Assembly: GCF_900115095.1 (NCBI RefSeq) | Contig: NZ_FOVH01000001.1 | Location: forward strand, 186,001-250,000 | Length of the DNA stretch: 64,000 bases | From: Actinomadura madurae | GTDB lineage: Bacteria > Actinomycetota > Actinomycetes > Streptosporangiales > Streptosporangiaceae | Direction of reading: 5' to 3' | Shown: positions 1 through 8,081 of the stretch, in pieces | How the letters are laid out: every line of letters begins with the position of its first letter | Position numbering within the stretch: the stretch's first letter is position 1 | The notes under the pieces: generated by a model | Databases searched by the model: none | The model's input: the letters and a program-made list of their open reading frames with translations, nothing else | Told to the model about the DNA's origin: nothing | Made by a program: the position numbers and the translations under genes

Positions 1-214
1 GCCGGGCGACGGCCTGTGCGGGGTCCGGGGGACCGTGACCGAGGTCGTGTACCTCGGGACGTCGACGAACTACAACGTGACCACCTCTGCCGGGGCCGAC
101 GTCGTCGTCTTCCTGCAGAACGCCACGTCCGCCGACGACATCGCCGTGCGCGGCGACAGCGTCTGGCTGTCGTGGGATCCGCGCCACTCGTACGCCATAG
201 GAGCCCCCCAGTGA
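1..214 (+). CDS. potA: Polyamine ABC transporter ATPase, C-terminal end (partial)
   Basis: Only the last about 70 codons are present; the gene begins before the window, in the frame whose codons start at base 2. The residues match the C-terminal beta-rich TOBE domain of PotA-type ATPases (VRGTVTEVVYLG, then a DSVWLSWDP-like strand). Walker motifs would lie upstream, outside the window. The stop TGA overlaps the GTG start of the next gene (GTGA), so the two are translationally coupled. The assignment rests on the TOBE-like sequence and on the potD, potB and potC genes that follow. The substrate is inferred to be putrescine or spermidine. Confidence 0.8.
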   Translation, partial: PGDGLCGVRGTVTEVVYLGTSTNYNVTTSAGADVVVFLQNATSADDIAVRGDSVWLSWDPRHSYAIGAPQ

Positions 215-1455
215 GCCAGATCGACCCCGCATTCCTGCGCGGACTCACCCGGCCGCGCCTGGCGCGTTCCCACCCGGCCCGCCGCGACGTGCTGCGGCTG
301 ATGGGCGCGGCGGGCGCCGGCCTCGCCCTGTCGGCCTGCGGCGTCAAGGGGCAGGGCGGCAAGGAGAAGGTCAGCCAGAGCGACGTCCAGAAGTACTGGG
401 CGGGCAAGGTGAAGAGCGGCAAGCTCAACTGGGCGAACTGGCCGGGCTACATGCAGGACGACCAGGCGACCATCAAGGCGTTCGAGGAGGAGACGGGCAT
501 CAAGGTGACCTACAAGGAGGTCATCCAGGAGATGGGCCCGTGGTTCGGCAAGATCCAGGCGCCGCTCGCGGCGGGCCAGTCCATCGGCTTCGACCTGATG
601 GTCATGACGAACGGCATCCAGCTGGAGCAGTGCCGCCAGCTCGGCTACCTGGCGCCGCTCGACCTGTCGAAGCTGAAGAACTTCCAGGCGAACGCGGGGG
701 AGCCGTACAAGAACCCGTCCTACGACCCCGGCAACGCCTTCACGATCCCCTACGAGTCGGGCGTCACCGGCATCGCGTACAACACCAAGTACGTCAAGGA
801 GGAGATCACCAGCATCGCGCAGCTGTTCGACGCCAAGTACAAGGGCCGGGTCGGGATGATGGGCGACTCGCAGGAGCTCGGGAACTTCGGGATGTTCCTG
901 CTCGGCATCGACCCGGAGAAGTCGACGAAGGCCGACTGGGAGAAGGCCGCCGCGAAGCTCCGCGACCAGCGCGACCAGGGCATCGTCCGCAAGTACTACA
1001 CGCAGGACTACGTCGACGCCGTCAGCAAGGGCGACGTGTGGATGACGATGGCGTGGTCCGGTGACGTCTACAGCCTGACGAGCCCGGACGTGAAGTTCGT
1101 GGTGCCCAAGGAGGGCGGCACGATCTGGACCGACAACCTGTGCATCCCGAAGACGGCCGACAACCCGGTGGACGCGCTGACGCTCATGGACTGGCTGTAC
1201 GTCCCGGAGAACAACGCCCCGCTCACCGAGTTCATCAACTACATGCCGCCGATCCCGTCGACCCAGCAGATCATCACGCAGCACGCGGCGGAGGCCACCG
1301 GGGACGAGAAGAAGGACCTGACCCGGCTGAGCACGAGCCCGCTGGTCTTCCCGTCGGAGGCCGACCTGGCCCGGCTGCGGCACTACCGGCGGCTCACCCA
1401 GGCCGAGGAGACCGAGTACCAGAAGATCTTCGAGCCCATCTCCAAGGGGTCGTGA
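211..1455 (+). CDS. potD: Spermidine/putrescine-binding lipoprotein PotD
   Basis: A 414-residue solute-binding protein of the PotD/PotF family that would deliver polyamines to the PotBC channel at the outer face of the membrane. The N-terminus carries a twin-arginine-like RRDVLRLMG stretch, a hydrophobic segment and the lipobox LSAC, so it is probably a Tat-exported lipoprotein. The mature part shows the family pattern LNWANWPGYM, FEEETGIKV, and a central FTIPYESGVTGIAYN segment. The GTG start overlaps the potA stop, and the stop TGA overlaps the potB ATG. Family and operon position agree; the exact polyamine cannot be read from the sequence. Confidence 0.92.
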   Translation: MSQIDPAFLRGLTRPRLARSHPARRDVLRLMGAAGAGLALSACGVKGQGGKEKVSQSDVQKYWAGKVKSGKLNWANWPGYMQDDQATIKAFEEETGIKVTYKEVIQEMGPWFGKIQAPLAAGQSIGFDLMVMTNGIQLEQCRQLGYLAPLDLSKLKNFQANAGEPYKNPSYDPGNAFTIPYESGVTGIAYNTKYVKEEITSIAQLFDAKYKGRVGMMGDSQELGNFGMFLLGIDPEKSTKADWEKAAAKLRDQRDQGIVRKYYTQDYVDAVSKGDVWMTMAWSGDVYSLTSPDVKFVVPKEGGTIWTDNLCIPKTADNPVDALTLMDWLYVPENNAPLTEFINYMPPIPSTQQIITQHAAEATGDEKKDLTRLSTSPLVFPSEADLARLRHYRRLTQAEETEYQKIFEPISKGS

Positions 1456-2318
1456 TGGCGCGGGGCCGGGGACGGCTCGCGCCGTACCTGATGATCCTGC
1501 CGAGCGGGCTGTGGCTGGCGGCGTTCTTCCTCGTCCCGATGGTGCTGATGGTGTCCCTGTCGCTGCAGACGGGGAACCTCATCGACGGGTTCCGGCAGAC
1601 GTTCCACTGGCAGAACTACACCGACGGCCTGAGCACCTACGGCGACAAGTTCGTCCGGTCGCTCTGGTACGGGCTGCTCGCGACCGTCGCGTGCATCGCG
1701 ATCGCCTACCCGGCCGCGTACTGGATCGCGTTCCGCAGTGGGCGGCACAAGTCGACGTACCTGTTCCTGCTGCTGCTTCCGTACTTCGTCTCGTTCATCC
1801 TGCGGACGGTGTCCTGGAAGCTCGTCCTCACCGACAACGGGCCGATCCTCGGGCCGCTGCGCGACCACGGGGTCCTGCCGGAGGGATTCCACGTCCTCGA
1901 CACGGGCGTCGCGGTGGTGTCCGGGCTCACCTACAACTTCCTGCCGTTCATGGTGCTGCCGATCTACGTGGCGCTGGAGCGCATCGACCCGCGCGTGGTG
2001 GAGGCCGCCTACGACCTGTACGCGAGCCGCCTCCAGGCGTTCGCGCGGGTCATCCTGCCGCTGTCGCTGCCCGGCGTCTTCGCCGGTGTGATCATGACGT
2101 TCGTGCCGGTGTCGTCGGACTACGTCAACGCCGAGGTGCTCGGCGGCCCGCAGAACACGATGATCGGCAACATCATCCAGACCGAGTACTTCAACAACAG
2201 CGCGTACCCGACGGCGTCCGCGCTGTCGTTCGTGCTGATGGCGATCCTGCTCGCCGGCATCTTCGCCTACGCGCGCACGCTCGGCACGCAGGACGTCCTG
2301 GAGGCGGCGAGGCGATGA
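1455..2318 (+). CDS. potB: Polyamine ABC transporter permease PotB
   Basis: A 287-residue inner-membrane permease of the PotB/CysTW class with six predicted hydrophobic segments, beginning with LMILPSGLWLAAFFLVPMVL. The cytoplasmic EAA loop that docks on the ATPase is visible near residues 175-195 (VEAAYDLYASRLQAF). The ATG shares its A with the potD stop codon (TGATG), and the stop overlaps potC as ATGA, so the permeases are made in a fixed ratio with the binding protein. Length is normal for the family. Confidence 0.93.
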   Translation: MARGRGRLAPYLMILPSGLWLAAFFLVPMVLMVSLSLQTGNLIDGFRQTFHWQNYTDGLSTYGDKFVRSLWYGLLATVACIAIAYPAAYWIAFRSGRHKSTYLFLLLLPYFVSFILRTVSWKLVLTDNGPILGPLRDHGVLPEGFHVLDTGVAVVSGLTYNFLPFMVLPIYVALERIDPRVVEAAYDLYASRLQAFARVILPLSLPGVFAGVIMTFVPVSSDYVNAEVLGGPQNTMIGNIIQTEYFNNSAYPTASALSFVLMAILLAGIFAYARTLGTQDVLEAARR

Positions 2319-3136
2319 CGGTCCTCACGAAGGCCCCGCGGCGGCGCCGGGCGCCGCACCGGCGCCGGATCTCCGGCCTGCACGTCTACACGCTGGTGCT
2401 GATCGCCTGGCTGATCCTGCCGATCGCGATCATGATCCTGTTCGGGTTCAACGACACCCGCAGCAAGCAGAACTTCCAGTGGCAGGGCTTCACGCTGAAG
2501 TGGTACGCGCAGCTGTTCGACAAGAGCGACCTCACCACCGCCGTGGTCAACTCGCTGACGATCGCGCTGCTCAGCACGCTCATCACCACGGTCATCGGGA
2601 CGTTCGCGGGCCTCGCGCTCGGCCGGTACCGGTTCCGCGGGAAGGGCTCGACGAACCTCCTGCTGTTCATGGCGATCTCCTGCCCGGAGATCGTGATGGG
2701 CGCGTCGCTGCTGTCGATGTTCGTCACGTTCAACCTGCCGCGCGGCTACCTGACGATCCTCGTCGCGCACGTGATGTTCTCGATCGCGTTCGTGGCCGTG
2801 ACGGTCCGGGCGCGCGTCGTCGGCCTCGACCCGGCGGTGGAGGAGGCGGCGCAGGACCTCGGCGCCGGACCGTGGACGCGGTTCCGCCTCGTCACGCTGC
2901 CGATGATCATGCCCGGGGTGGTCGCGGGGGCGCTGCTGGCGTTCGTGCTGTCCATCGACGACTTCGTCATCACCAACTTCACCAGCGGCGCCACCGTCAC
3001 GTTCCCGCTGTGGATCTACGGCTCCACCAGGACGGGCACGCCGCCGCAGGTCAACGTGATGGGGACGCTCATCTTCGCGGCCGGCGTCGTGATCGCGGTC
3101 GTGTCGGCGCGGCGCAGCGTCCGGGCGTCCCGCTGA
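2315..3136 (+). CDS. potC: Polyamine ABC transporter permease PotC
   Basis: A 273-residue second permease, paired with PotB to form the membrane channel. It starts with a basic stretch (KAPRRRRAPHRRR) followed by the first membrane helix; the EAA loop is EEAAQDLGAGPWTRFRLVTLP around residues 175-195. The sequence FTLKWYAQLF is typical of PotC. Its ATG overlaps the potB stop (ATGA). Transcription probably continues into the amine oxidase gene 31 bp downstream, since no terminator is visible in the gap. Confidence 0.93.
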   Translation: MTVLTKAPRRRRAPHRRRISGLHVYTLVLIAWLILPIAIMILFGFNDTRSKQNFQWQGFTLKWYAQLFDKSDLTTAVVNSLTIALLSTLITTVIGTFAGLALGRYRFRGKGSTNLLLFMAISCPEIVMGASLLSMFVTFNLPRGYLTILVAHVMFSIAFVAVTVRARVVGLDPAVEEAAQDLGAGPWTRFRLVTLPMIMPGVVAGALLAFVLSIDDFVITNFTSGATVTFPLWIYGSTRTGTPPQVNVMGTLIFAAGVVIAVVSARRSVRASR

Positions 3137-3167
3137 CGGGGACGCGGGGCATGATCGGGGGACGAAC

Positions 3168-4601
3168 GTGGACGTGACGATGTCGCTGGCCGACGCCGCG
3201 CCGGAGCCGTTCTGGCTCCAGGACCCCGGCCGCCCGGACGCGGGTCCCGCGCTGACCGGCGCGCAGGCGTGCGACCTCGCCGTCGTCGGCGGCGGGTACA
3301 GCGGGCTGTGGACGGCCCTGCTCGCCAAGGAGCGCGACCCGTCGCTCGACGTCGTCGTGCTGGAGGGAGGCCGGATCGGCGCCGCCGCGTCCGGGCGCAA
3401 CGGGGGGTTCTGCGCCGCCAGCCTCACCCACGGGCTGGAGAACGGCCTCGGACGCTGGCCGGACGACATGCACACGCTCGAACGCCTCGGCTGGGACAAC
3501 CTCCGCGCCATTGCGGGGACGCTGACCCGGTACGGCATCGACGCCGAGTGGGAGCCGTCCGGGGAGATGAGCGTCGCCACGGAGGAGTGGCAGGTGCCCG
3601 CGCTGGAGGAGGCGGCGGAGAAGGCGTACGAGCACGGCTGGGAGCCGATCCTGCTCGGCCCGGAGGCCGTCCGCGCCGAAGTCGACTCGCCCACGTACCT
3701 CGCCGGGCTGTGGGACCGCGACGCCGTCGCGATGGTGCATCCCGCCAAACTCGCCTGGGGCTTGGCGGACGCGTGCCGGTCCCTCGGCGTCCGCGTGTAC
3801 GAGCACACCCGCGTCACGCGGCTGCGCTCGGACGCCCGGCGGCTGACGCTGACCTGCGCGGCCACCGCGGACGGCCGTCCGACGCGCGGGACGGTGACGG
3901 CCCGCCGCGTCGCGCTCGGCACCGGCGCCCACCCGCCGGTCCTGCGGCGCCTGCGCGGCTTCGTCGTCCCCGTGTACGACTACGCCCTCGTGACCGAGCC
4001 GCTCACCGCCGGCCAGCGCGAGGCCGTCGGCTGGCGGCACCGGCAGGGCCTGGGGGACAGCGCCAACCGGTTCCACTACTACAGGCTGACCGCCGACGAC
4101 CGGATCCTGTGGGGCGGCTACGACGCCGTCTACCACTTCGGCAACGGGATGCGTCCCGGCCTCGAACGCCGCCCCGCGACCTACGCGACCCTGGCCCGGA
4201 ACTTCTTCACCACGTTCCCGCAGCTCGAAGGCGTCCGCTTCAGCAACGCCTGGGGCGGCGTAATCGACACGTGCACCCGCTTCTGCGCCTTCTACGGGAC
4301 GGCCTGCGACGGCCGTCTCGCGTACGCGGCGGGCTACACCGGCCTTGGCGTCGGAGCCACCCGGTTCGGGGCGGACGTCATGCTCGACCTGCTGCGCGTC
4401 GGCCTGGCCCCCGGCGAGGAGACCGAGCGGACGCGGCTGAGGATGGTGCGGTCCAGGCCCGTCCCGTTCCCGCCGGAGCCGCTCCGCTACGGCGTCATCG
4501 AGCTGACCCGCCGCGAGATCGCCCGCGCGGACCGCAACGCCGGGCGCCGCGGCCTCTGGCTCCGCACCCTCGACCGCATGGGCCTCGGCTTCGACTCCTA
4601 G
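3168..4601 (+). CDS. FAD-dependent amine oxidase (DAO/DadA family, PuuB-like)
   Basis: A 477-residue flavoprotein of the D-amino-acid-oxidase fold. The dinucleotide-binding motif VVGGGYSGLW lies near residue 43, and the acidic end of the second strand is VVVLEGGRIG. The next block, AAASGRNGGFC, is typical of the gamma-glutamylputrescine oxidase and SolA group. The C-terminal block YAAGYTGLGVGATRFGADV is the usual flavin-binding end. The GTG at 3168 has a GGGGGA ribosome-binding site; GTG 3174 and ATG 3180 are alternatives. Its position straight after potBC suggests oxidation of an imported polyamine or a derivative. The precise substrate is inferred from context. It ends 1 bp from the oppositely oriented PH-domain gene. 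Confidence 0.85.
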   Translation: MDVTMSLADAAPEPFWLQDPGRPDAGPALTGAQACDLAVVGGGYSGLWTALLAKERDPSLDVVVLEGGRIGAAASGRNGGFCAASLTHGLENGLGRWPDDMHTLERLGWDNLRAIAGTLTRYGIDAEWEPSGEMSVATEEWQVPALEEAAEKAYEHGWEPILLGPEAVRAEVDSPTYLAGLWDRDAVAMVHPAKLAWGLADACRSLGVRVYEHTRVTRLRSDARRLTLTCAATADGRPTRGTVTARRVALGTGAHPPVLRRLRGFVVPVYDYALVTEPLTAGQREAVGWRHRQGLGDSANRFHYYRLTADDRILWGGYDAVYHFGNGMRPGLERRPATYATLARNFFTTFPQLEGVRFSNAWGGVIDTCTRFCAFYGTACDGRLAYAAGYTGLGVGATRFGADVMLDLLRVGLAPGEETERTRLRMVRSRPVPFPPEPLRYGVIELTRREIARADRNAGRRGLWLRTLDRMGLGFDS

Positions 4602-4602
4602 G

Positions 4603-5121
4603 TCAGTCCGGGGACTGGTCGATCGTGCCGAAGATGACGGACGAGACCTCCAGGTACAGCTGCTCCGGGTACGGCATGTGGTCGACGTTGCGGAGCGCCT
4701 GCTTCTGGCCCGCGGACTCCATCACGAACTCGCCGTAGCCGAGCAGCTGGCCGATCACGGAGCGGTTCAGCGCGATGTCGGTGACCTTGGCGAGCGGCAT
4801 CATCGCGACGTTGCGGTTGAGCACCCCGTTGATCACCATCACCCGGTGCTCGGTGACCAGGAAGAACTCCACCGACCAGGCGATCACCTTCCAGACCAGG
4901 TAGCACAGGGTGATCAGCCACAGCCACCAGACCCAGATCAGCCCGCCGACCGCGCTGATCGCGGCGCACGCGACGAGACCGGCGACGACGACGGAGACGG
5001 GCAGCAGCAGGACGGCGGGGTGCCGGCGCACGGCGATGACACGTCCCTCGTAGGACATCAGATACTTGTCGACGGTCCGCGACGCGGTGTCGCGGTGCAC
5101 CATCATGTCCTGCAGATTCAC
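4603..5121 (-). CDS. PH-domain (bPH2/YdbS-like) membrane protein
   Basis: A 172-residue protein with two adjacent hydrophobic segments (residues about 38-85) followed by a bacterial PH-like domain. The signature FLVTEHRVMVINGVLNRNVAMMPLAKVTDI matches bPH2 (DUF304) proteins, where a tyrosine- or histidine-headed strand precedes the I-G-R-like loop and the LxKVTDI strand. Such proteins are common, conserved membrane proteins in actinobacteria without an assigned reaction. It is transcribed alone. The gene reads toward the amine oxidase and the two stop codons are separated by a single base. Confidence 0.82.
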   Translation of the reverse strand: MNLQDMMVHRDTASRTVDKYLMSYEGRVIAVRRHPAVLLLPVSVVVAGLVACAAISAVGGLIWVWWLWLITLCYLVWKVIAWSVEFFLVTEHRVMVINGVLNRNVAMMPLAKVTDIALNRSVIGQLLGYGEFVMESAGQKQALRNVDHMPYPEQLYLEVSSVIFGTIDQSPD

Positions 5122-5245
5122 GGCGGGTCCTCGTCATGATCCGGTTGCTCCAACCGTAGCCGACCCGGCCCGGGCGATGCAGGGGCGGCGCGGTAAGGGC
5201 TCTGGTGCCCGTGCGGGGCCTTGTAAGAGCAAGATCCGGACACCG

Positions 5246-5878
5246 ATGATGGACGTTATGGACGGCGACGCCGAAGGTTCGCGGGGGGCCAGGGGACCGC
5301 GCGGGGAGTTCGCGCCCGATGTGACCGGACGTCCCATCTGGCGCCTGCTGCTGCGCGGTCTCGGGGTGTACCTGCCCGGCTGGGAGATGCCCGCGGGGGC
5401 CGTGCGCGTCCGGAACGGGACGGCGCCGCCCGGGTTCGGCCCGCCCGCCTACCTCAACGGCGAGGCGGGGTTCGGCGTCCAGATCACCGGCCGCCGCAAG
5501 GGCCTGGAACCCGACCGGGAGATCTACGTCCGCGGCCGGGAGGACCCGAGCTTCGGCATCGTCGTCGCGGGCCCGGCCGCCGCGATCGGCAGCCGCGTCG
5601 TGGACGCCGAGGTGCTGATGCGGTTCGCGCGCCGGCTGACGTTCGAGGAGCTCTTCGAGACCGGCGACGCCGACTCCGTCCCGTACGCGATCCGCGGGGC
5701 GCGGGCGGTGGAGAACGCGGTGTTCCTCGACCGCGCCGCCGGGATCGGGCTGTGCGCCGAGGTCGATCCGGCGACGCGCGCCCTGAGCTGCCCCCTGTAC
5801 GTGCGCATCGGCGGGCCGGGGGAGCGGACCGTGCGTGCTTACGGGGCCGTCGCCCAGCCGGTCAGGTCCCACAGCTGA
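5246..5878 (+). CDS. Hypothetical protein
   Basis: I do not recognise this 210-residue protein. It has no signal peptide, membrane helix or clear motif. Its composition (glycine, arginine, valine) and codon use are those of a real high-GC gene. A start at ATG 5246 or 5249 avoids overlap with the divergent PH-domain gene; frames extending upstream to 5066 would run through that gene's coding start. The last 40 bp overlap the 3-prime end of the convergent coiled-coil gene. Function unknown; secreted and enzymatic roles both lack support. Confidence 0.65.
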   Translation: MMDVMDGDAEGSRGARGPRGEFAPDVTGRPIWRLLLRGLGVYLPGWEMPAGAVRVRNGTAPPGFGPPAYLNGEAGFGVQITGRRKGLEPDREIYVRGREDPSFGIVVAGPAAAIGSRVVDAEVLMRFARRLTFEELFETGDADSVPYAIRGARAVENAVFLDRAAGIGLCAEVDPATRALSCPLYVRIGGPGERTVRAYGAVAQPVRSHS

Positions 5879-7035
5879 TGGGACGGCAGCCGGCGCAGCC
5901 GGACGGTCGCGGCGGCCGGGTCCCAGAACACCTCGTCGCTCTCCAGCTCCAGCGACTGCCCGGCCGTCAGCACCGCGCACAGCAGCTCGTCCCGCGTCCG
6001 GACGGCCATGAGGGGGCCGATCTGCGCGACGGCGCCCGTGCACTCCGACAGCGTCCGCAGCAGGGCCTGGAGCGCCGCCTCGTCCTCCGGCGGGCGCACC
6101 GGGTCGACCCCTGACGGGACGCCCGGCTCCACCCGCGCGAGGCCCCGCCTGCCCCCGCCGTTCGCCAGGCCGTTGGACGGCAGGTCGGCGCCCGCCGAGA
6201 TGAGCAGCGCGCTGAACACGCCCGCGAGGTCCTCGCTGGCGTGCCCGCCGAGGAAGTAGCGGCGGCGCTCCGGGGACCCGGGGTCCGGGCCGTCCGAGCC
6301 CTCGGCGGTGCGGAACCGGACGTTCAGCCGGCTCGCGCGCACGCACCGCTCGTACATCTCGCAGAGGATGTCCTCCAGCTGGTCGTCGCGGGTCCACAGC
6401 CGGCCCGTGGCGGTGACGGCGTCGCCGTGGGCGCGGGGGCGGCCGGTGAGCGCCGCGGTGACGGTGTCGTCGAGCTCGCCCTCGGTGAACTGGAGCAGCT
6501 CGGCGACGACGTCCTCGACGTCCTCCAGGGTGCGGGTGAGGGCGCGCTGCAGCTCCAGGATCTCCTCGCCGCCGCGCTCCAGGTCGGCGAGCCGGCCGAG
6601 GGCGGCGTCGACCTTGCCCTCGACGGCCTCGCCGCCCGTCCGGGTGACGGCCCGCACCGACGTCTCGACCTCGCCGAGCTTGCGGCGCAGCGCGGCCAGC
6701 GTGATCCGCTGCTGCTCCAGCTCGTGCAGCCGGTTCGCCTGCGTGCGCAGGTAGTCGTCCGCCTGGTGGACGAGGCCCGCCAGCTCCTCCACCTGCCCGG
6801 TGTTCTGCCGGAGCCGGTTGTCGAGCGCGGGGAGCACGTCCTGCTTGACGCGCGACAGTTCCGCGGTGAGCTGCTCGCCGACGGTGACGAGCACGTTGTT
6901 CTGTTTCGTGACCTGGTCGTTCAGCTCGTCGATCCGGCGGCGGAAGGCGTTCGCCTGGTCCCGGCTCTGCTTGCCCGCGTACAGTTCGAGCGCCCCTACC
7001 ACGACGCACATCACCACCAGGATGACCGTCGTCAT
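5839..7035 (-). CDS. Membrane-anchored coiled-coil protein
   Basis: A 398-residue protein with one N-terminal membrane segment (MTTVILVVMCVVVGALELY) followed by a long coiled coil over roughly residues 25-185 (heptad-like QSRDQANAFRRRIDELNDQV, QQRITLAALRRKLGEVE). The C-terminal half is a globular domain of unknown type ending in a W-D-rich stretch. The ATG at 7035 has GAGGAG four bases upstream; the GTG at 7089 lacks such a site. The layout suggests a membrane-tethered cytoplasmic scaffold, but no named family was recognised. Its 3-prime end overlaps the preceding gene on the other strand by 40 bp. Confidence 0.75.
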   Translation of the reverse strand: MTTVILVVMCVVVGALELYAGKQSRDQANAFRRRIDELNDQVTKQNNVLVTVGEQLTAELSRVKQDVLPALDNRLRQNTGQVEELAGLVHQADDYLRTQANRLHELEQQRITLAALRRKLGEVETSVRAVTRTGGEAVEGKVDAALGRLADLERGGEEILELQRALTRTLEDVEDVVAELLQFTEGELDDTVTAALTGRPRAHGDAVTATGRLWTRDDQLEDILCEMYERCVRASRLNVRFRTAEGSDGPDPGSPERRRYFLGGHASEDLAGVFSALLISAGADLPSNGLANGGGRRGLARVEPGVPSGVDPVRPPEDEAALQALLRTLSECTGAVAQIGPLMAVRTRDELLCAVLTAGQSLELESDEVFWDPAAATVRLRRLPSHQLWDLTGWATAP

Positions 7036-7082
7036 GGAACTCCTCGGGGGGTGACGGTGGTTGCCGGATCGGGTTTTGATCG

Positions 7083-7123
7083 CGACCATAACTTACGATC
7101 ACGCGCGCCGACCGTAACTTACG
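7083..7123. repeat. Two direct 15-bp repeats upstream of the coiled-coil gene
   Basis: The 15-mer CGACC[A/G]TAACTTACG occurs at 7083-7097 and again at 7109-7123, 26 bp apart, with one mismatch. The second copy ends in the palindrome TTACGTAA. The block lies 48-88 bp upstream of the coiled-coil gene start, where an operator would be expected. No regulator was assigned. Confidence 0.5.
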
Positions 7124-7226
7124 TAACCGACTGATCTCAGTGACCGGCCGGTCTCACCTGCCCTTCCGGTGTCATTCCGTAATCCATTCCCTGCGGTGGG
7201 TGACGAATTCTCGGGAGGGTCCCCGG

Positions 7227-8081
7227 TCAGACGCATCCCTCGAATTGCGGGACCGTCGTGGTCGGCTTCAGCCCGGAGGCCCGGAACCATTTGTTCAGCA
7301 GCCGCGGCGCGGTGCCGTCCTGGTACATCCCGGTGATGGCCTTGTTGACCGCCTCGCAGCCGTCCACGTCGTCCTTGCGTATGCCGACGCCGTACGGCTC
7401 GTCGGTGAACGGCGCGTTGACCACCGTGATCTCGCGGCCGTTGCCGGACGCCTTCGCCGCGAGGCCGGCGAGGATGAGGTCGTCGGTGGAGACCGCGTCC
7501 AGCCGCCCGCCCGTCAGCTCCGAGAGGCAGCCGGCGTACCCGTCCGCGTCGACCGGCAGCGCGGCGACGCCCTGCTCGTCGTGGACGCGCGGGAACGACA
7601 CCGACCCCGCCACCCGGCAGAGCCGCCGCCCCTTCAGGTCGTGGATGCCGCGGATCTCTCCGGCGTCGGACTTGCGGACGAGGATGTCCTGGTGGGCGAC
7701 GTAGTACGGGCCGGCGAACGACACGTCCACCTTGCGTTCGGGCGTGACGGAGTAGCTGGCCACCACCAGGTCGACGTCGCCGTCCTGGATCACCTTCTCG
7801 CGCGTCGCCGACGTGACCCGCCGGAACGTCACGTTCGCGGCGGGCACGCCGAGCCGCCGGGCGATCTCCTTCGCGACGTCGACGTCGAAGCCGGCGAAGG
7901 AGCCGTCGCCCTGCCGCTCGCCGAGCCCCGGCTGGTCGCCGTTGACGCCGATGACCAGCGAGTCCTTGCCGGCGACCGTGCTCTCCCCGGCGTCGGCGAT
8001 CCCGCACGCCGTCCCCGCGGCGAGGACCGCCGCCGCGGCGAGGAGGGCCGCCGCCAGGCGCCGCGCCCTCACGCCGACCAC
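7227..8081 (-). CDS. glnH: GlnH-like amino-acid-binding lipoprotein of the PknG operon
   Basis: A 284-residue periplasmic-type binding protein of the polar amino acid class. It has a hydrophobic leader with lipobox cysteine at residue 26 (AAGTAC). The family core is SLVIGVNGDQPGLGE, then GFDVDVAKEIARRLG and the TSATREKVIQDGDVDLVVASYS segment. In mycobacteria GlnH binds aspartate or glutamate and signals through GlnX to PknG rather than serving a transporter; no permease or ATPase is present here, which fits that role. GTG 8081 has GGAG five bases upstream. GTG 8072, forming GTGA with the GlnX stop, is an alternative start. Last gene of the operon. Confidence 0.88.
   Translation of the reverse strand: MVGVRARRLAAALLAAAAVLAAGTACGIADAGESTVAGKDSLVIGVNGDQPGLGERQGDGSFAGFDVDVAKEIARRLGVPAANVTFRRVTSATREKVIQDGDVDLVVASYSVTPERKVDVSFAGPYYVAHQDILVRKSDAGEIRGIHDLKGRRLCRVAGSVSFPRVHDEQGVAALPVDADGYAGCLSELTGGRLDAVSTDDLILAGLAAKASGNGREITVVNAPFTDEPYGVGIRKDDVDGCEAVNKAITGMYQDGTAPRLLNKWFRASGLKPTTTVPQFEGCV

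Noticed and set aside
3069..4136. Long open frames antisense to real genes, here and at about 26548-27918 and 35095-36897
   Set aside because: In very GC-rich DNA the opposite strand and other frames stay open by codon bias. These frames lack domains, have arginine/proline/glycine-rich composition, and oppose genes with clear motifs.
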